From Paracoccus alkanivorans (GTDB taxonomy: Bacteria; Pseudomonadota; Alphaproteobacteria; Rhodobacterales; Rhodobacteraceae): DNA of 64,000 bases. The translations under genes were made by a program, and so were the position numbers. The notes below the pieces were generated by a model. It was not told the origin of the DNA. It worked only from the letters and a program-made list of their open reading frames with translations, and ran no database searches. The stretch is taken from positions 558,001-622,000 of the forward strand of contig NZ_QOKZ01000001.1 in the NCBI RefSeq assembly GCF_003697785.1, given 5' to 3'. How positions within the stretch are numbered: position 1 is the stretch's first letter; the number at the start of each line of letters is the position of its first letter. Of this stretch, positions 9,537 to 16,904 are shown piece after piece.

Positions 9537-9589
9537 TTCCATAAATTCCCAGCATTCCCATGCAATCCCGGAAGTGACGGGAAATCCCA
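9537..9589 (-). promoter_or_regulatory. Helically phased TGGGA boxes, candidate MraZ operator
   Basis: On the minus strand, TGGGA-type boxes lie at 9589-9585, 9570-9566 (CGGGA), 9560-9556, 9551-9547 and 9541-9537 (TGGAA). Their spacing is close to 10 bp with one empty slot. E. coli MraZ binds direct repeats of TGGGN separated by five bases, so spacing, sequence and orientation agree. The boxes are about 560 bp upstream of mraZ, farther than in E. coli. A second pair in the opposite orientation lies at 9254-9258 and 9264-9268, also with a 10-bp period. Confidence 0.5.
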
Positions 9590-9641
9590 TGCAGTCACGT
9601 GACGGCCGGGATCGCCTCCCCCTGTTGGGCGGGCGTCCGCC

Positions 9642-10724
9642 TCAGCCTATGCCGCCTTTCACCAACCGGTCGGCCAATCGCGCATAGGCTTGCGCCGTCA
9701 CGCCCTCGCCAAGCGCCACCGGCCGCCCCGAATCCCCGGCCAGCCTGACATCCAGTTCCAACGGCAACTCGCCCAGGAACGGCAGGCCGAGCGCCTCGGC
9801 CTCGGTCGCGACGCCCCCATGGCCGAAAAGATGCGCCTCGTGGCCGCAGCGGGGACAGACATAGCTCGACATGTTCTCGATCAACCCCAGGACCGGGGCC
9901 TTCAGCTTGCGGAACATGTCGATCGCACGCCGCGCATCCAGCAGCGCCACGTCCTGCGGAGTGGACACGATGATCGCACCGGTCACTGCCGCTTTCTGGC
10001 ACAGGCTGAGCTGCACATCGCCGGTGCCGGGCGGCAGGTCGATCAGCAGCACGTCCAGCTTGCCCCAGTTCACCTGTTGCAGCATCTGCTGGATGGCGCC
10101 CATGAGCATCGGGCCGCGCCAGACCACGGCCTCACCCTCTTTCAGCATCAGCCCGATGGACATGACAGTGACGCCATGAGCATGCAGCGGCTCGATCCGC
10201 TGACCGTCGGGGCTGGCGGGGCGGCCCGACACGCCCATCATCCGGGGCTGCGACGGACCATAGATATCGGCATCCAGCAGCCCGACCTTGCGACCGGCCT
10301 TCGCCATCGCGACAGCAAGATTCGAGGTGACGGTGGATTTGCCCACGCCTCCCTTGCCCGAACCGATGGCGATGATATGGCGCACGCCGGGAATGGGCTG
10401 CGGACCGGCCTGCGCGGTCGGATGCCCACCGATCTTCAGCGAGGGCGCCGCCTTGCCCGCCGGGGCAGCGGGCCTGGCCGCCGGAGCGGTGGTCACGATA
10501 TGGACATGGGCAATTCCAGGCAGCGCCAGCAGGCGGCGCCTGGCCTCTGCCTCTACCGGGGCCAGTTCGCGGGCAGCCTCGGCGCTGCCGACTTCCAGCA
10601 CGAATCGGATGGTGTCATCCTCGACCGCAAGCGCGCGGACCAGGTCGGCCTGACCCAATGTTTCACCCCCCGGCAGGGCGATCTTTGAGATTTCCCTAAG
10701 GACAACTTCGCGGTCAACGGTCAT
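9642..10724 (-). CDS. apbC: Fe-S cluster carrier ATPase (Mrp/ApbC/NBP35 family)
   Basis: This family holds and transfers Fe-S clusters to apoproteins in an ATP-dependent way. I place the start at the ATG of [14 protein letters not shown] (10722-10724), giving 360 residues; an upstream in-frame ATG would add 21 unrelated residues. The protein has an N-terminal MIP18/DUF59 domain (about 1-80), a Pro/Ala-rich linker, the deviant Walker A motif [11 protein letters not shown] at 121-131, [10 protein letters not shown] after it, [10 protein letters not shown] near residue 228, and the cluster-binding CPRC at 290-293. It is a single gene facing away from the DUF1127 gene. Confidence 0.93.
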   Translation of the reverse strand: MTVDREVVLREISKIALPGGETLGQADLVRALAVEDDTIRFVLEVGSAEAARELAPVEAEARRRLLALPGIAHVHIVTTAPAARPAAPAGKAAPSLKIGGHPTAQAGPQPIPGVRHIIAIGSGKGGVGKSTVTSNLAVAMAKAGRKVGLLDADIYGPSQPRMMGVSGRPASPDGQRIEPLHAHGVTVMSIGLMLKEGEAVVWRGPMLMGAIQQMLQQVNWGKLDVLLIDLPPGTGDVQLSLCQKAAVTGAIIVSTPQDVALLDARRAIDMFRKLKAPVLGLIENMSSYVCPRCGHEAHLFGHGGVATEAEALGLPFLGELPLELDVRLAGDSGRPVALGEGVTAQAYARLADRLVKGGIG

Positions 10725-11047
10725 GTTATCTGCCTTGTATCTGAGACGTTGGACAACATGGGGTATAAGAGGCATCACAGCAACCACCCGGCCCGCTGAC
10801 GCGCTACGCCTGCGGAAACTTCGCTTTGCAAGCGCGGCATTAACGCTAACGAACCATTCAAATGAGTTTTTTAATCACGTTTCCATGAGGTTGAACTGGC
10901 GTGAATTTGCTTCAGTCATGCATCCGCTGCATGGCAGCATTGGCGAAACGGAGGATTGTGCAACTGCAGCATAAAGTCCATCTTAATCCCAACGAAGCGC
11001 CGGGCCATCCGGGCCGGGCGCCGGACGAGACGATGAAAGGAAATACC
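10725..11047. other. Divergent promoter region between apbC and the DUF1127-sRNA unit
   Basis: This 323-bp gap must hold the promoters of apbC (minus) and of the DUF1127 gene with its sRNAs (plus). A possible -35-like TTGAAC lies at 10891-10896, but I see no convincing -10 partner. In R. sphaeroides the equivalent unit is driven by the heat-shock sigma factors RpoHI/RpoHII. The frame can be extended upstream from the chosen DUF1127 start, but those residues look non-coding. Confidence 0.4.
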
Positions 11048-11275
11048 ATGGCTGTTATCGCTCAAGCACAGAACGCCGCCGTCGAGACTGGCCTGCGTGG
11101 CCGCCTGCTGAACGCGATTCAGCGGATGCAGGAAAACCGCGCCCGCCGTGCGGTCTACCGTCAGACCCTGCGTGAACTCAACGCGCTGACCGCCCGCGAT
11201 CTGGACGATCTGGGCATCAACCGTTCGATGATCACCCGCCTGGCCCATGAAGCGGCCTACGGCGAAGGCAAGTAA
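11048..11275 (+). CDS. DUF1127 small protein (CcaF1-like), leader gene of the sRNA array
   Basis: This is a 75-residue basic protein starting MAVIAQAQNAAVETG with a good ribosome site (AAAGGA, six bases before the ATG). The C-terminal half, RELNALTARDLDDLGINRS, is the DUF1127 signature of arginine-rich small alphaproteobacterial proteins. In R. sphaeroides a DUF1127 protein (CcaF1) is co-transcribed with the CcsR sRNAs, binds RNA and affects their maturation. Here too it is followed directly by such hairpins, eleven bases after the stop codon, with no terminator between. I infer the same arrangement and role. The Ala-rich N-terminus is not a recognisable signal peptide. Confidence 0.88.
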   Translation: MAVIAQAQNAAVETGLRGRLLNAIQRMQENRARRAVYRQTLRELNALTARDLDDLGINRSMITRLAHEAAYGEGK

Positions 11276-11286
11276 GAATTCGCTTT

Positions 11287-11361
11287 CCCGACCCATCTCC
11301 TCCTCCCTTGGGTTCGGGATATGGCGATGCCCTCCTCTCCTCCTCCCCGGAGGGCATCGCC
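11287..11361 (+). ncRNA. Cuckoo/CcsR-type sRNA 1 (two anti-SD-like hairpins)
   Basis: Two consecutive hairpins present CCTCCTCCC in their loops. The first has stem 11287-11294 with 11310-11318 (CCCGACCC/GGGTTCGGG, one bulge) and motif 11299-11307. The second has a perfect 13-bp stem, 11323-11335 with 11349-11361, and motif 11339-11347. This weak-then-strong pair of loops is the defining architecture of cuckoo RNAs. The pyrimidine loop resembles the anti-Shine-Dalgarno end of 16S rRNA and could pair with purine-rich ribosome sites. Confidence 0.85.
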
Positions 11362-11371
11362 CAAAGTTAGC

Positions 11372-11449
11372 TCCGCAGCCCCTCCCCTCCTCCCGGGGCC
11401 TACGGATGCCAGCGGCGGCTCCTCTCTCCTCCTCCCAGGGAGCCGCCGC
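11372..11449 (+). ncRNA. Cuckoo/CcsR-type sRNA 2
   Basis: The first hairpin has an inner stem 11378-11382/11395-11399 (GCCCC/GGGGC), an outer stem TCCG/CGGA (11372-11375/11403-11406) and the loop motif CCTCCTCCC at 11386-11394. The second has a perfect 11-bp stem GCGGCGGCTCC/GGAGCCGCCGC (11412-11422/11439-11449) with the motif at 11428-11436. The order and strengths match sRNA 1. Confidence 0.83.
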
Positions 11450-11457
11450 ACAAGATA

Positions 11458-11558
11458 GCCGCCTCACTTGCGGCACGACCATACGACGGGCCATCTCCTC
11501 CTCCCTCCCGGCCTGTCGTTCGCGGTGACGCCCTCTCCTCCTCCCGGGCAGCCACCGC
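11458..11558 (+). ncRNA. Cuckoo/CcsR-type sRNA 3 (repeat unit A)
   Basis: A small leading hairpin GCCGC/GCGGC (11458-11462/11470-11474) precedes two cuckoo hairpins. The first has stem ACGAC-GGCC/GGCC-GTCGT (11483-11492/11510-11519) with motif 11497-11505. The second has outer stem GCGGTG/CACCGC (11522-11527/11553-11558), inner stem GCCC/GGGC (11530-11533/11546-11549) and motif 11537-11545. The leading hairpin and both stems recur 109 bp downstream in sRNA 4. Confidence 0.82.
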
Positions 11559-11566
11559 ACCCCATA

Positions 11567-11665
11567 GCCGCCTCATTTGCGGCAAAGCGACGCGACGGGC
11601 ATTCTCCTCCCCTCCCAGCCTGTCGCCTGCGGTGTCGGCCTCTCCTCCTCCCGGGCCTCCACCGC
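11567..11665 (+). ncRNA. Cuckoo/CcsR-type sRNA 4 (repeat unit B, one variant loop)
   Basis: The same leading hairpin GCCGC/GCGGC (11567-11571/11579-11583) is followed by a first hairpin with stem GCGAC-GGC/GCC-GTCGC (11592-11600/11618-11626). Its loop reads CCTCCCCTCCC (11606-11616), the only loop of the ten without an exact CCTCCTCCC. The second hairpin has stem GCGGTG/CACCGC (11629-11634/11660-11665) with inner GGCC/GGCC and the motif at 11644-11652. Stem changes relative to unit A are compensatory (ACGAC/GTCGT against GCGAC/GTCGC), which argues that the folds are selected. Confidence 0.82.
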
Positions 11666-11672
11666 AACCCAT

Positions 11673-11753
11673 ACGCGGCCCCTCCTCCTCCCTGGGCCAG
11701 CGTTGAGCGGCGGCGCCCTCTCCTCCTCCCTGGGCGCCGCCGCGTTTCTTTTT
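11673..11753 (+). ncRNA. Cuckoo/CcsR-type sRNA 5, ending in the array terminator
   Basis: The first hairpin pairs ACGC-GGCCC (11673-11681) with GGGCC-a-GCGT (11694-11703) and has the motif at 11684-11692 with an extra CCT before it. The second pairs GCGGCGGCGCCC (11707-11718) with its exact complement (11732-11743), with the motif at 11722-11730, and continues into GTTTCTTTTT. The last sRNA therefore doubles as the transcription terminator, as expected if upstream members are released by processing. Confidence 0.85.
11705..11753 (+). terminator. Intrinsic terminator of the DUF1127-sRNA operon
   Basis: This is a perfect 12-bp GC-rich stem (11707-11718/11732-11743) followed by GTTTCTTTTT at 11744-11753. 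It is the only hairpin of the array followed by a T-run, so one transcript probably covers the DUF1127 gene and all five sRNAs. Confidence 0.9.
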
Positions 11754-11801
11754 GCGCAACAGCCCCTTTCCGACCGCGCCCGACAGGGCTATTGCGATTC
11801 C

Positions 11802-12581
11802 ATGCTCAGCTATCAGCACGCCTATCACGCCGGAAACCTGGCCGACCTGCACAAGCACGCAATACTTGCGGCGGCGCTGGCCTATCTGACGCGCAAGGAC
11901 AAGCCGCTGACCTATCTGGAAACGCATGCGGGGCGCGGCCTATACCATCTGGACAGCCCCGAAGCGGTCAGGACAGGCGAGGCGCAAGCAGGCATTTCCC
12001 GCGCCGAAGCCGAGGGATGGCTGCCTGCGGATCATCCGCTTTTGCAAGCCCTGCACGGCATACGCGCCAAACATGGCGAAACCGCCTATCCCGGCTCCCC
12101 GCTCATCGCCGCGCATTTCCTGCGCCGGAGCGACCGCGCGCATCTTGCGGAACTGCACCCGGCGGAACACACCGCCCTGACATCTGTCGCCGATTTTGCG
12201 ACAATCCATCACCAGGACGGCTTCAGGATGGCGCAGGCAATCTGTCCACCGACGCCACGGCGCGGCATACTGCTGATCGATCCAAGCTATGAGGTCAAGG
12301 CCGACTATACTGCCCTGCCCCGCTTCATCGGCCAGATCGCCAGGAAATGGAATGTCGGGGTGATCGCCCTCTGGTATCCGCTGCTGACCGACTCTCGGCA
12401 CCGGGATATGACCGGGGCATTGCGGAACGCATATCCTGATGCGCTGATCTCGGAGGTAGGCTTTCCGCCCGCGCGTCCGGGACATTCGATGATCGGTTCG
12501 GGAATATTTGTGCTCAACCCTCCCTGGGGGCTGGCCGAGGAAGCTTCGCGGCTTGAGAGAATTTTCCGGACCATCCGCTGA
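11802..12581 (+). CDS. rlmJ: 23S rRNA m6A2030 N6-methyltransferase
   Basis: RlmJ methylates A2030 of 23S rRNA using S-adenosylmethionine. The start is the ATG of MLSYQHAYHAGNLADLHKH (11802), a conserved family N-terminus, giving 259 residues; the frame is open further upstream only because it crosses the sRNA array. The SAM-binding ETHAGRG lies near residues 40-46 and the catalytic motif, here DPSY, at 160-163 (DPPY in E. coli). It stands alone about 50 bp after the sRNA terminator. A CCCCGCGGGG palindrome follows its stop but has no T-run. Confidence 0.93.
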   Translation: MLSYQHAYHAGNLADLHKHAILAAALAYLTRKDKPLTYLETHAGRGLYHLDSPEAVRTGEAQAGISRAEAEGWLPADHPLLQALHGIRAKHGETAYPGSPLIAAHFLRRSDRAHLAELHPAEHTALTSVADFATIHHQDGFRMAQAICPPTPRRGILLIDPSYEVKADYTALPRFIGQIARKWNVGVIALWYPLLTDSRHRDMTGALRNAYPDALISEVGFPPARPGHSMIGSGIFVLNPPWGLAEEASRLERIFRTIR

Positions 12582-12650
12582 AACCCCGCGGGGGATTCCC
12601 CTGCCCGCCCGCATATGGCATGATCGGCGAAAACATAACGGGCAGTCTTC

Positions 12651-12944
12651 ATGTCGCAGCGTCTATCGATCAGTGCCAGTATTTTTTTCGTACTGATTTT
12701 TGCATTGGGCCTTTATTTCGCCTTTGCCGCCGTGCAGGGGCCGTCGGGAATCCTGCGCCGGGTGCAGGTCGAGGCGGAAACCCAGGAGCTGGTGGCGGAA
12801 CGCGACCGGCTGCGCGAAGAGGTCAGCCGGATGCAGAATCTTACCCATCGCCTGTCGGATGAATATCTCGACCTCGACCTGCTGGACGAGCGCGCCCGCG
12901 AGGTTCTGGGCCTGATCCGCGCCGACGAAATCATCATCCAGTAA
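12651..12944 (+). CDS. ftsB: FtsB-family septum formation initiator
   Basis: This is a 97-residue bitopic protein with a short N-terminus, one membrane segment at about residues 8-28 (ISASIFFVLIFALGLYFAFA) and a coiled-coil stretch at about 38-70 (ETQELVAERDRLREEVSRM). A C-terminal DLDLLDERAREVLGLI follows, the family signature. FtsB joins FtsL and FtsQ in the divisome. Its position just upstream of pdhA is typical of alphaproteobacteria. Confidence 0.88.
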   Translation: MSQRLSISASIFFVLIFALGLYFAFAAVQGPSGILRRVQVEAETQELVAERDRLREEVSRMQNLTHRLSDEYLDLDLLDERAREVLGLIRADEIIIQ

Positions 12945-13001
12945 CCCCTCCGGCGCCTGCGCGCTTTCCCGCATTGCACCCCTCCACATGATGCGCTACG
13001 G

Positions 13002-13021
13002 ATAGTTTAACGCTGAACTAT
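13002..13021. promoter_or_regulatory. Inverted repeat upstream of pdhA
   Basis: ATAGTT (13002-13007) and AACTAT (13016-13021) form a perfect inverted repeat with an 8-base spacer, about 30 bp upstream of the pdhA start. It could be an operator or part of a promoter for the pdh operon. I cannot assign a regulator. Confidence 0.35.
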
Positions 13022-13052
13022 TCCGAACCAGCACCCAGGAGGAAAGCCCCGC

Positions 13053-14087
13053 ATGGCCAGGAAACCCGCTGCCAGCAAGCCGGCGCCGTCCAATACTTCC
13101 AAGGACGAATTGCTGAAATTCTATCGTGACATGTTGCTGATCCGCCGATTCGAGGAAAAGGCAGGACAGCTTTACGGCATGGGCCTGATCGGTGGCTTCT
13201 GTCACCTCTATATCGGGCAGGAGGCCGTCGTCGTCGGCCTCGAGGCCTGCGCGAAAGAGGGCGACAAGCGCATCACCTCCTACCGCGACCACGGCCATAT
13301 GCTGGCCTGCGGCATGGATCCACGCGGCGTGATGGCCGAACTGACCGGGCGCGAGGGCGGCTACTCCAAGGGCAAGGGCGGCTCGATGCACATGTTCAGC
13401 CGCGAAAAGCATTTCTACGGCGGCCACGGCATCGTCGCGGCCCAAGTGCCCCTAGGCGCGGGGCTGGCATTCGCCGACAAATACCTGGGCAATGACAATG
13501 TCACCTTCACCTATTTCGGTGACGGCGCAGCCAACCAGGGCCAGGTCTATGAATCCTACAACATGGCCGAGCTGTGGGATCTGCCGGTGATCTTCGTCAT
13601 CGAGAACAACCAATATGCCATGGGCACCTCGGTCAAGCGCTCGACCAAATCGACGACGCTGTTCGGTCGTGGCGAGGCATTCGGCATCCCCGGCGAACAG
13701 GTCGACGGCATGGATGTTCTGGCCGTGAAAGCCGCCGGTGAAAAGGCCGTCGCTCACTGCCGCGCAGGCAAGGGTCCCTATATCCTTGAAATCATGACCT
13801 ATCGCTATCGCGGTCACTCCATGTCGGACCCGGCGAAATACCGGACCCGCGAGGAGGTGCAGAAGATGCGCGACGAACGCGACGCCATCGAAAATGTCCG
13901 CGAACTGCTGTTGCAGGGCAAGCATGCCACCGAAGACGAGCTCAAGGCCGTCGACAAGGAGATCAAGGATATCGTGAACGACGCCGCGGAATTCTCCAAG
14001 GAGAGCCCCGAGCCCGCAGCGGAAGAGCTGTGGACCGACATCTATGCCGAAGAGCTGCCGCAAGGCTCGGCCGAAGAGCGCGCGTAA
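13053..14087 (+). CDS. pdhA: Pyruvate dehydrogenase E1 component, alpha subunit
   Basis: This subunit binds thiamine diphosphate and, with PdhB, decarboxylates pyruvate. The 344-residue protein carries the TPP motif GDGAANQGQ near residue 160, followed after the usual interval by ENNQYAMGT. The regulatory-loop region [19 protein letters not shown] near residue 250 is also present. A strong ribosome site (AGGAGG) lies just upstream. The N-terminal 20 residues are Lys/Ala-rich. It is first in a tight pdhA-pdhB-pdhC operon. Confidence 0.97.
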   Translation: MARKPAASKPAPSNTSKDELLKFYRDMLLIRRFEEKAGQLYGMGLIGGFCHLYIGQEAVVVGLEACAKEGDKRITSYRDHGHMLACGMDPRGVMAELTGREGGYSKGKGGSMHMFSREKHFYGGHGIVAAQVPLGAGLAFADKYLGNDNVTFTYFGDGAANQGQVYESYNMAELWDLPVIFVIENNQYAMGTSVKRSTKSTTLFGRGEAFGIPGEQVDGMDVLAVKAAGEKAVAHCRAGKGPYILEIMTYRYRGHSMSDPAKYRTREEVQKMRDERDAIENVRELLLQGKHATEDELKAVDKEIKDIVNDAAEFSKESPEPAAEELWTDIYAEELPQGSAEERA

Positions 14088-14103
14088 GGGAGGGACGAAG
14101 AAC

Positions 14104-15489
14104 ATGGCAACCGAGATCCTGATGCCCGCCCTGTCGCCGACCATGGAGGAAGGCACGCTGGCGAAATGGCTCAAGAAGGAAGGCGACGAGGTCAAGGCCG
14201 GCGACATCATCGCCGAGATCGAGACCGATAAGGCCACGATGGAGTTCGAGGCCGTAGATGAGGGAATTCTGGGCAAGATCCTGATCGACGAGGGCTCCGA
14301 GGGCGTGAAGGTCAACACTCCGATCGCCGTGCTGATCGAGGAAGGCGAAAGCGCCGACGACATCAAGGCCCCCGCCCCTGTCGCTGCTGCACCAGAGGAT
14401 GACAAGGGTGGTCACCCCAACGATACCGGCCAGACGATCCAGCGTGCCGAGGCCGCGCCTGCCGCTCCACAGGCCGACCGCAGCCCCGACTGGCCGGAAG
14501 GCACTCCGATGAAGACCATGACCGTGCGCGAGGCATTGCGCGAGGCCATGGAAGAAGAGATGGACCGCGACGAGACCGTCTTCCTGATGGGTGAAGAGGT
14601 CGGCGAATACCAAGGCGCCTACAAGATCAGCCAGGGATTGCTGGACAAGTTCGGCCCGCGCCGCGTGGTCGACACCCCGATCTCGGAAATCGGCTTTACC
14701 GGCATCGGCACCGGCGCGGCGCTTGCCGGGCTGCGTCCGATCGTCGAGTTCATGACCTTCAACTTCGCGATGCAGGCAATCGACCATATCATCAACTCGG
14801 CGGCCAAGACGCTGTATATGTCGGGCGGCCAGATGGGCGCGCCCATGGTCTTCCGTGGTCCGAACGGCGCCGCCGCCCGCGTCGGCGCCCAGCACAGCCA
14901 GGATTACGCCGCATGGTATGCCGCCATCCCCGGCCTCAAGGTGGTGATGCCCTATACCGCCGCCGATGCGAAGGGCTTGCTGAAACAGGCGATCCGCGAT
15001 CCGAACCCGGTAATCTTCCTTGAAAACGAGATCCTCTATGGCCGCAGCTTCGAGGTGCCGGACCTGGATGATTTCACCATTCCCTTCGGCAAGGCCCGCA
15101 TCGCCCGCGAAGGCAGCGATGTGACCATCGTCAGCTTTGGCATCGGCATGAGCCATGCGCTGGAGGCCGCCGAAAAGTTGGCCGAAGAAGGAATCGAGGC
15201 CGAGGTGATCGACCTGCGCACCCTGCGCCCGATCGACTATGCCACGGTCATCGAGTCGGTCCAGAAGACCAACCGCTGCGTGACCGTCGAGGAAGGCTTC
15301 CCGGTGGGCTCCATCGGCAACCACATCTCGGCCCATATCATGGAGAACGCCTTCGACTGGCTGGACGCCCCGGTGATCAACTGCACCGGCAAGGACGTGC
15401 CCATGCCCTATGCCGCCAATCTTGAAAAGCACGCTCTCATCACCCCGGCAGAGGTTGTCGAGGCGGTGAAGAAAGTCACCTACAAGTAA
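14104..15489 (+). CDS. pdhB: Pyruvate dehydrogenase E1 beta subunit with N-terminal lipoyl domain
   Basis: The start is taken at the ATG of [17 protein letters not shown] (14104), 16 bases after the pdhA stop, giving 461 residues. Residues 2-78 form a complete lipoyl domain with the lipoylated lysine in TDKAT (Lys43). A Pro/Ala-rich linker (about 85-135) leads to the E1-beta body, which starts near [15 protein letters not shown]1-beta of most organisms lacks a lipoyl domain; the fusion is known from rhizobia and Rhodobacterales. It is nearly identical to the lipoyl domain of PdhC next door. Confidence 0.96.
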   Translation: MATEILMPALSPTMEEGTLAKWLKKEGDEVKAGDIIAEIETDKATMEFEAVDEGILGKILIDEGSEGVKVNTPIAVLIEEGESADDIKAPAPVAAAPEDDKGGHPNDTGQTIQRAEAAPAAPQADRSPDWPEGTPMKTMTVREALREAMEEEMDRDETVFLMGEEVGEYQGAYKISQGLLDKFGPRRVVDTPISEIGFTGIGTGAALAGLRPIVEFMTFNFAMQAIDHIINSAAKTLYMSGGQMGAPMVFRGPNGAAARVGAQHSQDYAAWYAAIPGLKVVMPYTAADAKGLLKQAIRDPNPVIFLENEILYGRSFEVPDLDDFTIPFGKARIAREGSDVTIVSFGIGMSHALEAAEKLAEEGIEAEVIDLRTLRPIDYATVIESVQKTNRCVTVEEGFPVGSIGNHISAHIMENAFDWLDAPVINCTGKDVPMPYAANLEKHALITPAEVVEAVKKVTYK

Positions 15490-15501
15490 GGAGCAAGCGA
15501 G

Positions 15502-16797
15502 ATGCCGACAGAAATCCTGATGCCCGCGCTTTCTCCGACCATGGAAGAAGGCACGCTGGCCAAATGGCTGGTCAAGGAGGGCGACGAGGTCAAGTCCGGC
15601 GATATCATCGCCGAGATCGAGACCGACAAGGCGACGATGGAATTCGAGGCCGTCGATGAGGGGACCGTAGGCAGAATCCTCGTCGAAGAGGGCGCAGCCG
15701 GCGTCAGGGTGAACACCCCCATCGCCGTGCTGCTGGAAGAGGGCGAGAGCGCCGACGATATCGGCGCCGCCAGCGCCCCGGCACCGGCCAAGGCCGAAGC
15801 CGCCCCTGCTGCCGAAACCCCGAAGGCAGAGGCCAAACCTGCCCCCGCCCCGGCGCCTGCGGCCCCGCAATCCGCCTCGGGCGACCGTATATTCGCCTCG
15901 CCGCTGGCACGGCGGATCGCCGCCGAAAAAGGCATTGACCTGACCTCGATCAAGGGATCCGGCCCACGCGGCCGGATCGTCAAGGCCGATGTCGAAAGCG
16001 CGAAACCCGGAGCCGCCCCGGCCAAGGCCGAAGCGGCCTCGGCACCCGCCGCTGCAGCCGCCCCGCAAGGCCCCTCGGCGGATGCGATCGCCAGGATCTA
16101 TGCCGACCGTGAAACCGAAGAGGTCGCGCTGGACGGCATGCGCCGCACCATCGCCCAACGTCTTGGCGAAGCGAAGCAGACCATCCCGCATTTCTACCTG
16201 CGCCGCTCGGCCAAGCTGGACGCGCTGATGAAATTCCGTGGCGATCTGAACAAGCAGCTCGAAGCGCGTGGCGTGAAGCTGTCCGTCAACGATTTCATCA
16301 TCAAGGCCTGTGCGCTGGCCCTGCAAGAGGTGCCGGACGCCAATGCGGTCTGGGCGGGCGACCGGATCATCAAGCTGAAACCCTCGGATGTCGCGGTCGC
16401 CGTGGCCGTCGAAGGCGGGCTTTTTACCCCGGTCCTGAAGGACGCACAGCAAAAGACGCTGTCGGCCCTGTCATCCGAGATGAAGGATCTCGCCAACCGC
16501 GCCAAGAACAAGAAGCTCGCCCCGCATGAATACCAGGGCGGCAGTTTCGCGATCTCCAACCTAGGCATGTTCGGCATCGAGAATTTCGACGCCGTCATCA
16601 ACCCGCCCCATGGCGCGATCCTCGCCGTGGGCGCAGGTATCCAGACCCCGGTGGTCGAGAATGGCGAGGTGGTGGTCCGCAACGTCATGTCAATGACCCT
16701 TTCGGTCGATCATCGTGTCATCGACGGCGCGCTTGGTGCCCAGCTTCTGGAAGCCATAGTCAAGCATCTGGAAAACCCGATGGGCATGCTGGCCTGA
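15502..16797 (+). CDS. pdhC: Dihydrolipoamide acetyltransferase, pyruvate dehydrogenase E2
   Basis: E2 forms the core of the complex and transfers the acetyl group to CoA. The 431-residue protein has one lipoyl domain (2-78, Lys43 in TDKAT) and an Ala/Pro/Lys-rich linker. A peripheral-subunit-binding domain follows near 130-168 ([26 protein letters not shown]). After a second linker comes the catalytic domain, with DHRVIDG near residue 400. No E3 gene follows in this window. A terminator lies 28 bases after the stop. Confidence 0.96.
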   Translation: MPTEILMPALSPTMEEGTLAKWLVKEGDEVKSGDIIAEIETDKATMEFEAVDEGTVGRILVEEGAAGVRVNTPIAVLLEEGESADDIGAASAPAPAKAEAAPAAETPKAEAKPAPAPAPAAPQSASGDRIFASPLARRIAAEKGIDLTSIKGSGPRGRIVKADVESAKPGAAPAKAEAASAPAAAAAPQGPSADAIARIYADRETEEVALDGMRRTIAQRLGEAKQTIPHFYLRRSAKLDALMKFRGDLNKQLEARGVKLSVNDFIIKACALALQEVPDANAVWAGDRIIKLKPSDVAVAVAVEGGLFTPVLKDAQQKTLSALSSEMKDLANRAKNKKLAPHEYQGGSFAISNLGMFGIENFDAVINPPHGAILAVGAGIQTPVVENGEVVVRNVMSMTLSVDHRVIDGALGAQLLEAIVKHLENPMGMLA

Positions 16798-16824
16798 TCG
16801 AACCGAACAACCCGAAAATGATCA

Positions 16825-16851
16825 AAGGGGCCTCGCGGCCCCTTCTTCTTT
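16825..16851 (+). terminator. Terminator after pdhC, merging with a repeat element
   Basis: AAGGGGCC (16825-16832) pairs with GGCCCCTT (16837-16844) across a TCGC loop and runs straight into CTTCTTT. The pyrimidine run acting as the U-tract is the 5' part of repeat copy 2. Confidence 0.75.
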
Positions 16852-16864
16852 GTCCAAATACCTC
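16842..16864 (+). repeat. 3'-end repeat element, copy 2 (after pdhC)
   Basis: This is an exact consensus copy with core CTTTGTCCAAATACCTC, sense relative to pdhC. Its first bases form the pyrimidine tail of the pdhC terminator. It is followed by a small GAGGC/GCCTC hairpin near 16880-16895. Confidence 0.8.
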
Positions 16865-16904
16865 TCTTCGGGGTTGCACGAGGCGCAAAGCCTCCTGCCC
16901 GCGC

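Noticed and set aside
8982-9641. RNase P RNA, tmRNA or tRNA in the apbC-mraZ gap
   Set aside because: I looked for the conserved RNase P P4 sequence and for tRNA T-loop motifs on both strands and found neither.
11283-11753. Regularly spaced CCTCCTCCC repeats as a CRISPR array
   Set aside because: The repeats are nine bases, lie in hairpin loops, and the 'spacers' are self-complementary stems. No cas gene is present.
11247-11927. ORFs on both strands over the sRNA array
   Set aside because: They are low-complexity translations of CTCC-rich hairpins. The paired stems and terminator explain the sequence better than protein coding.
12584-12600. CCCCGCGGGG palindrome as the rlmJ terminator
   Set aside because: It has essentially no loop and no T-run, so I do not call it a terminator.
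13963-16452. 829-codon minus-strand frame over pdhABC
   Set aside because: It is antisense to three well-defined pdh genes and shows no domain of its own.
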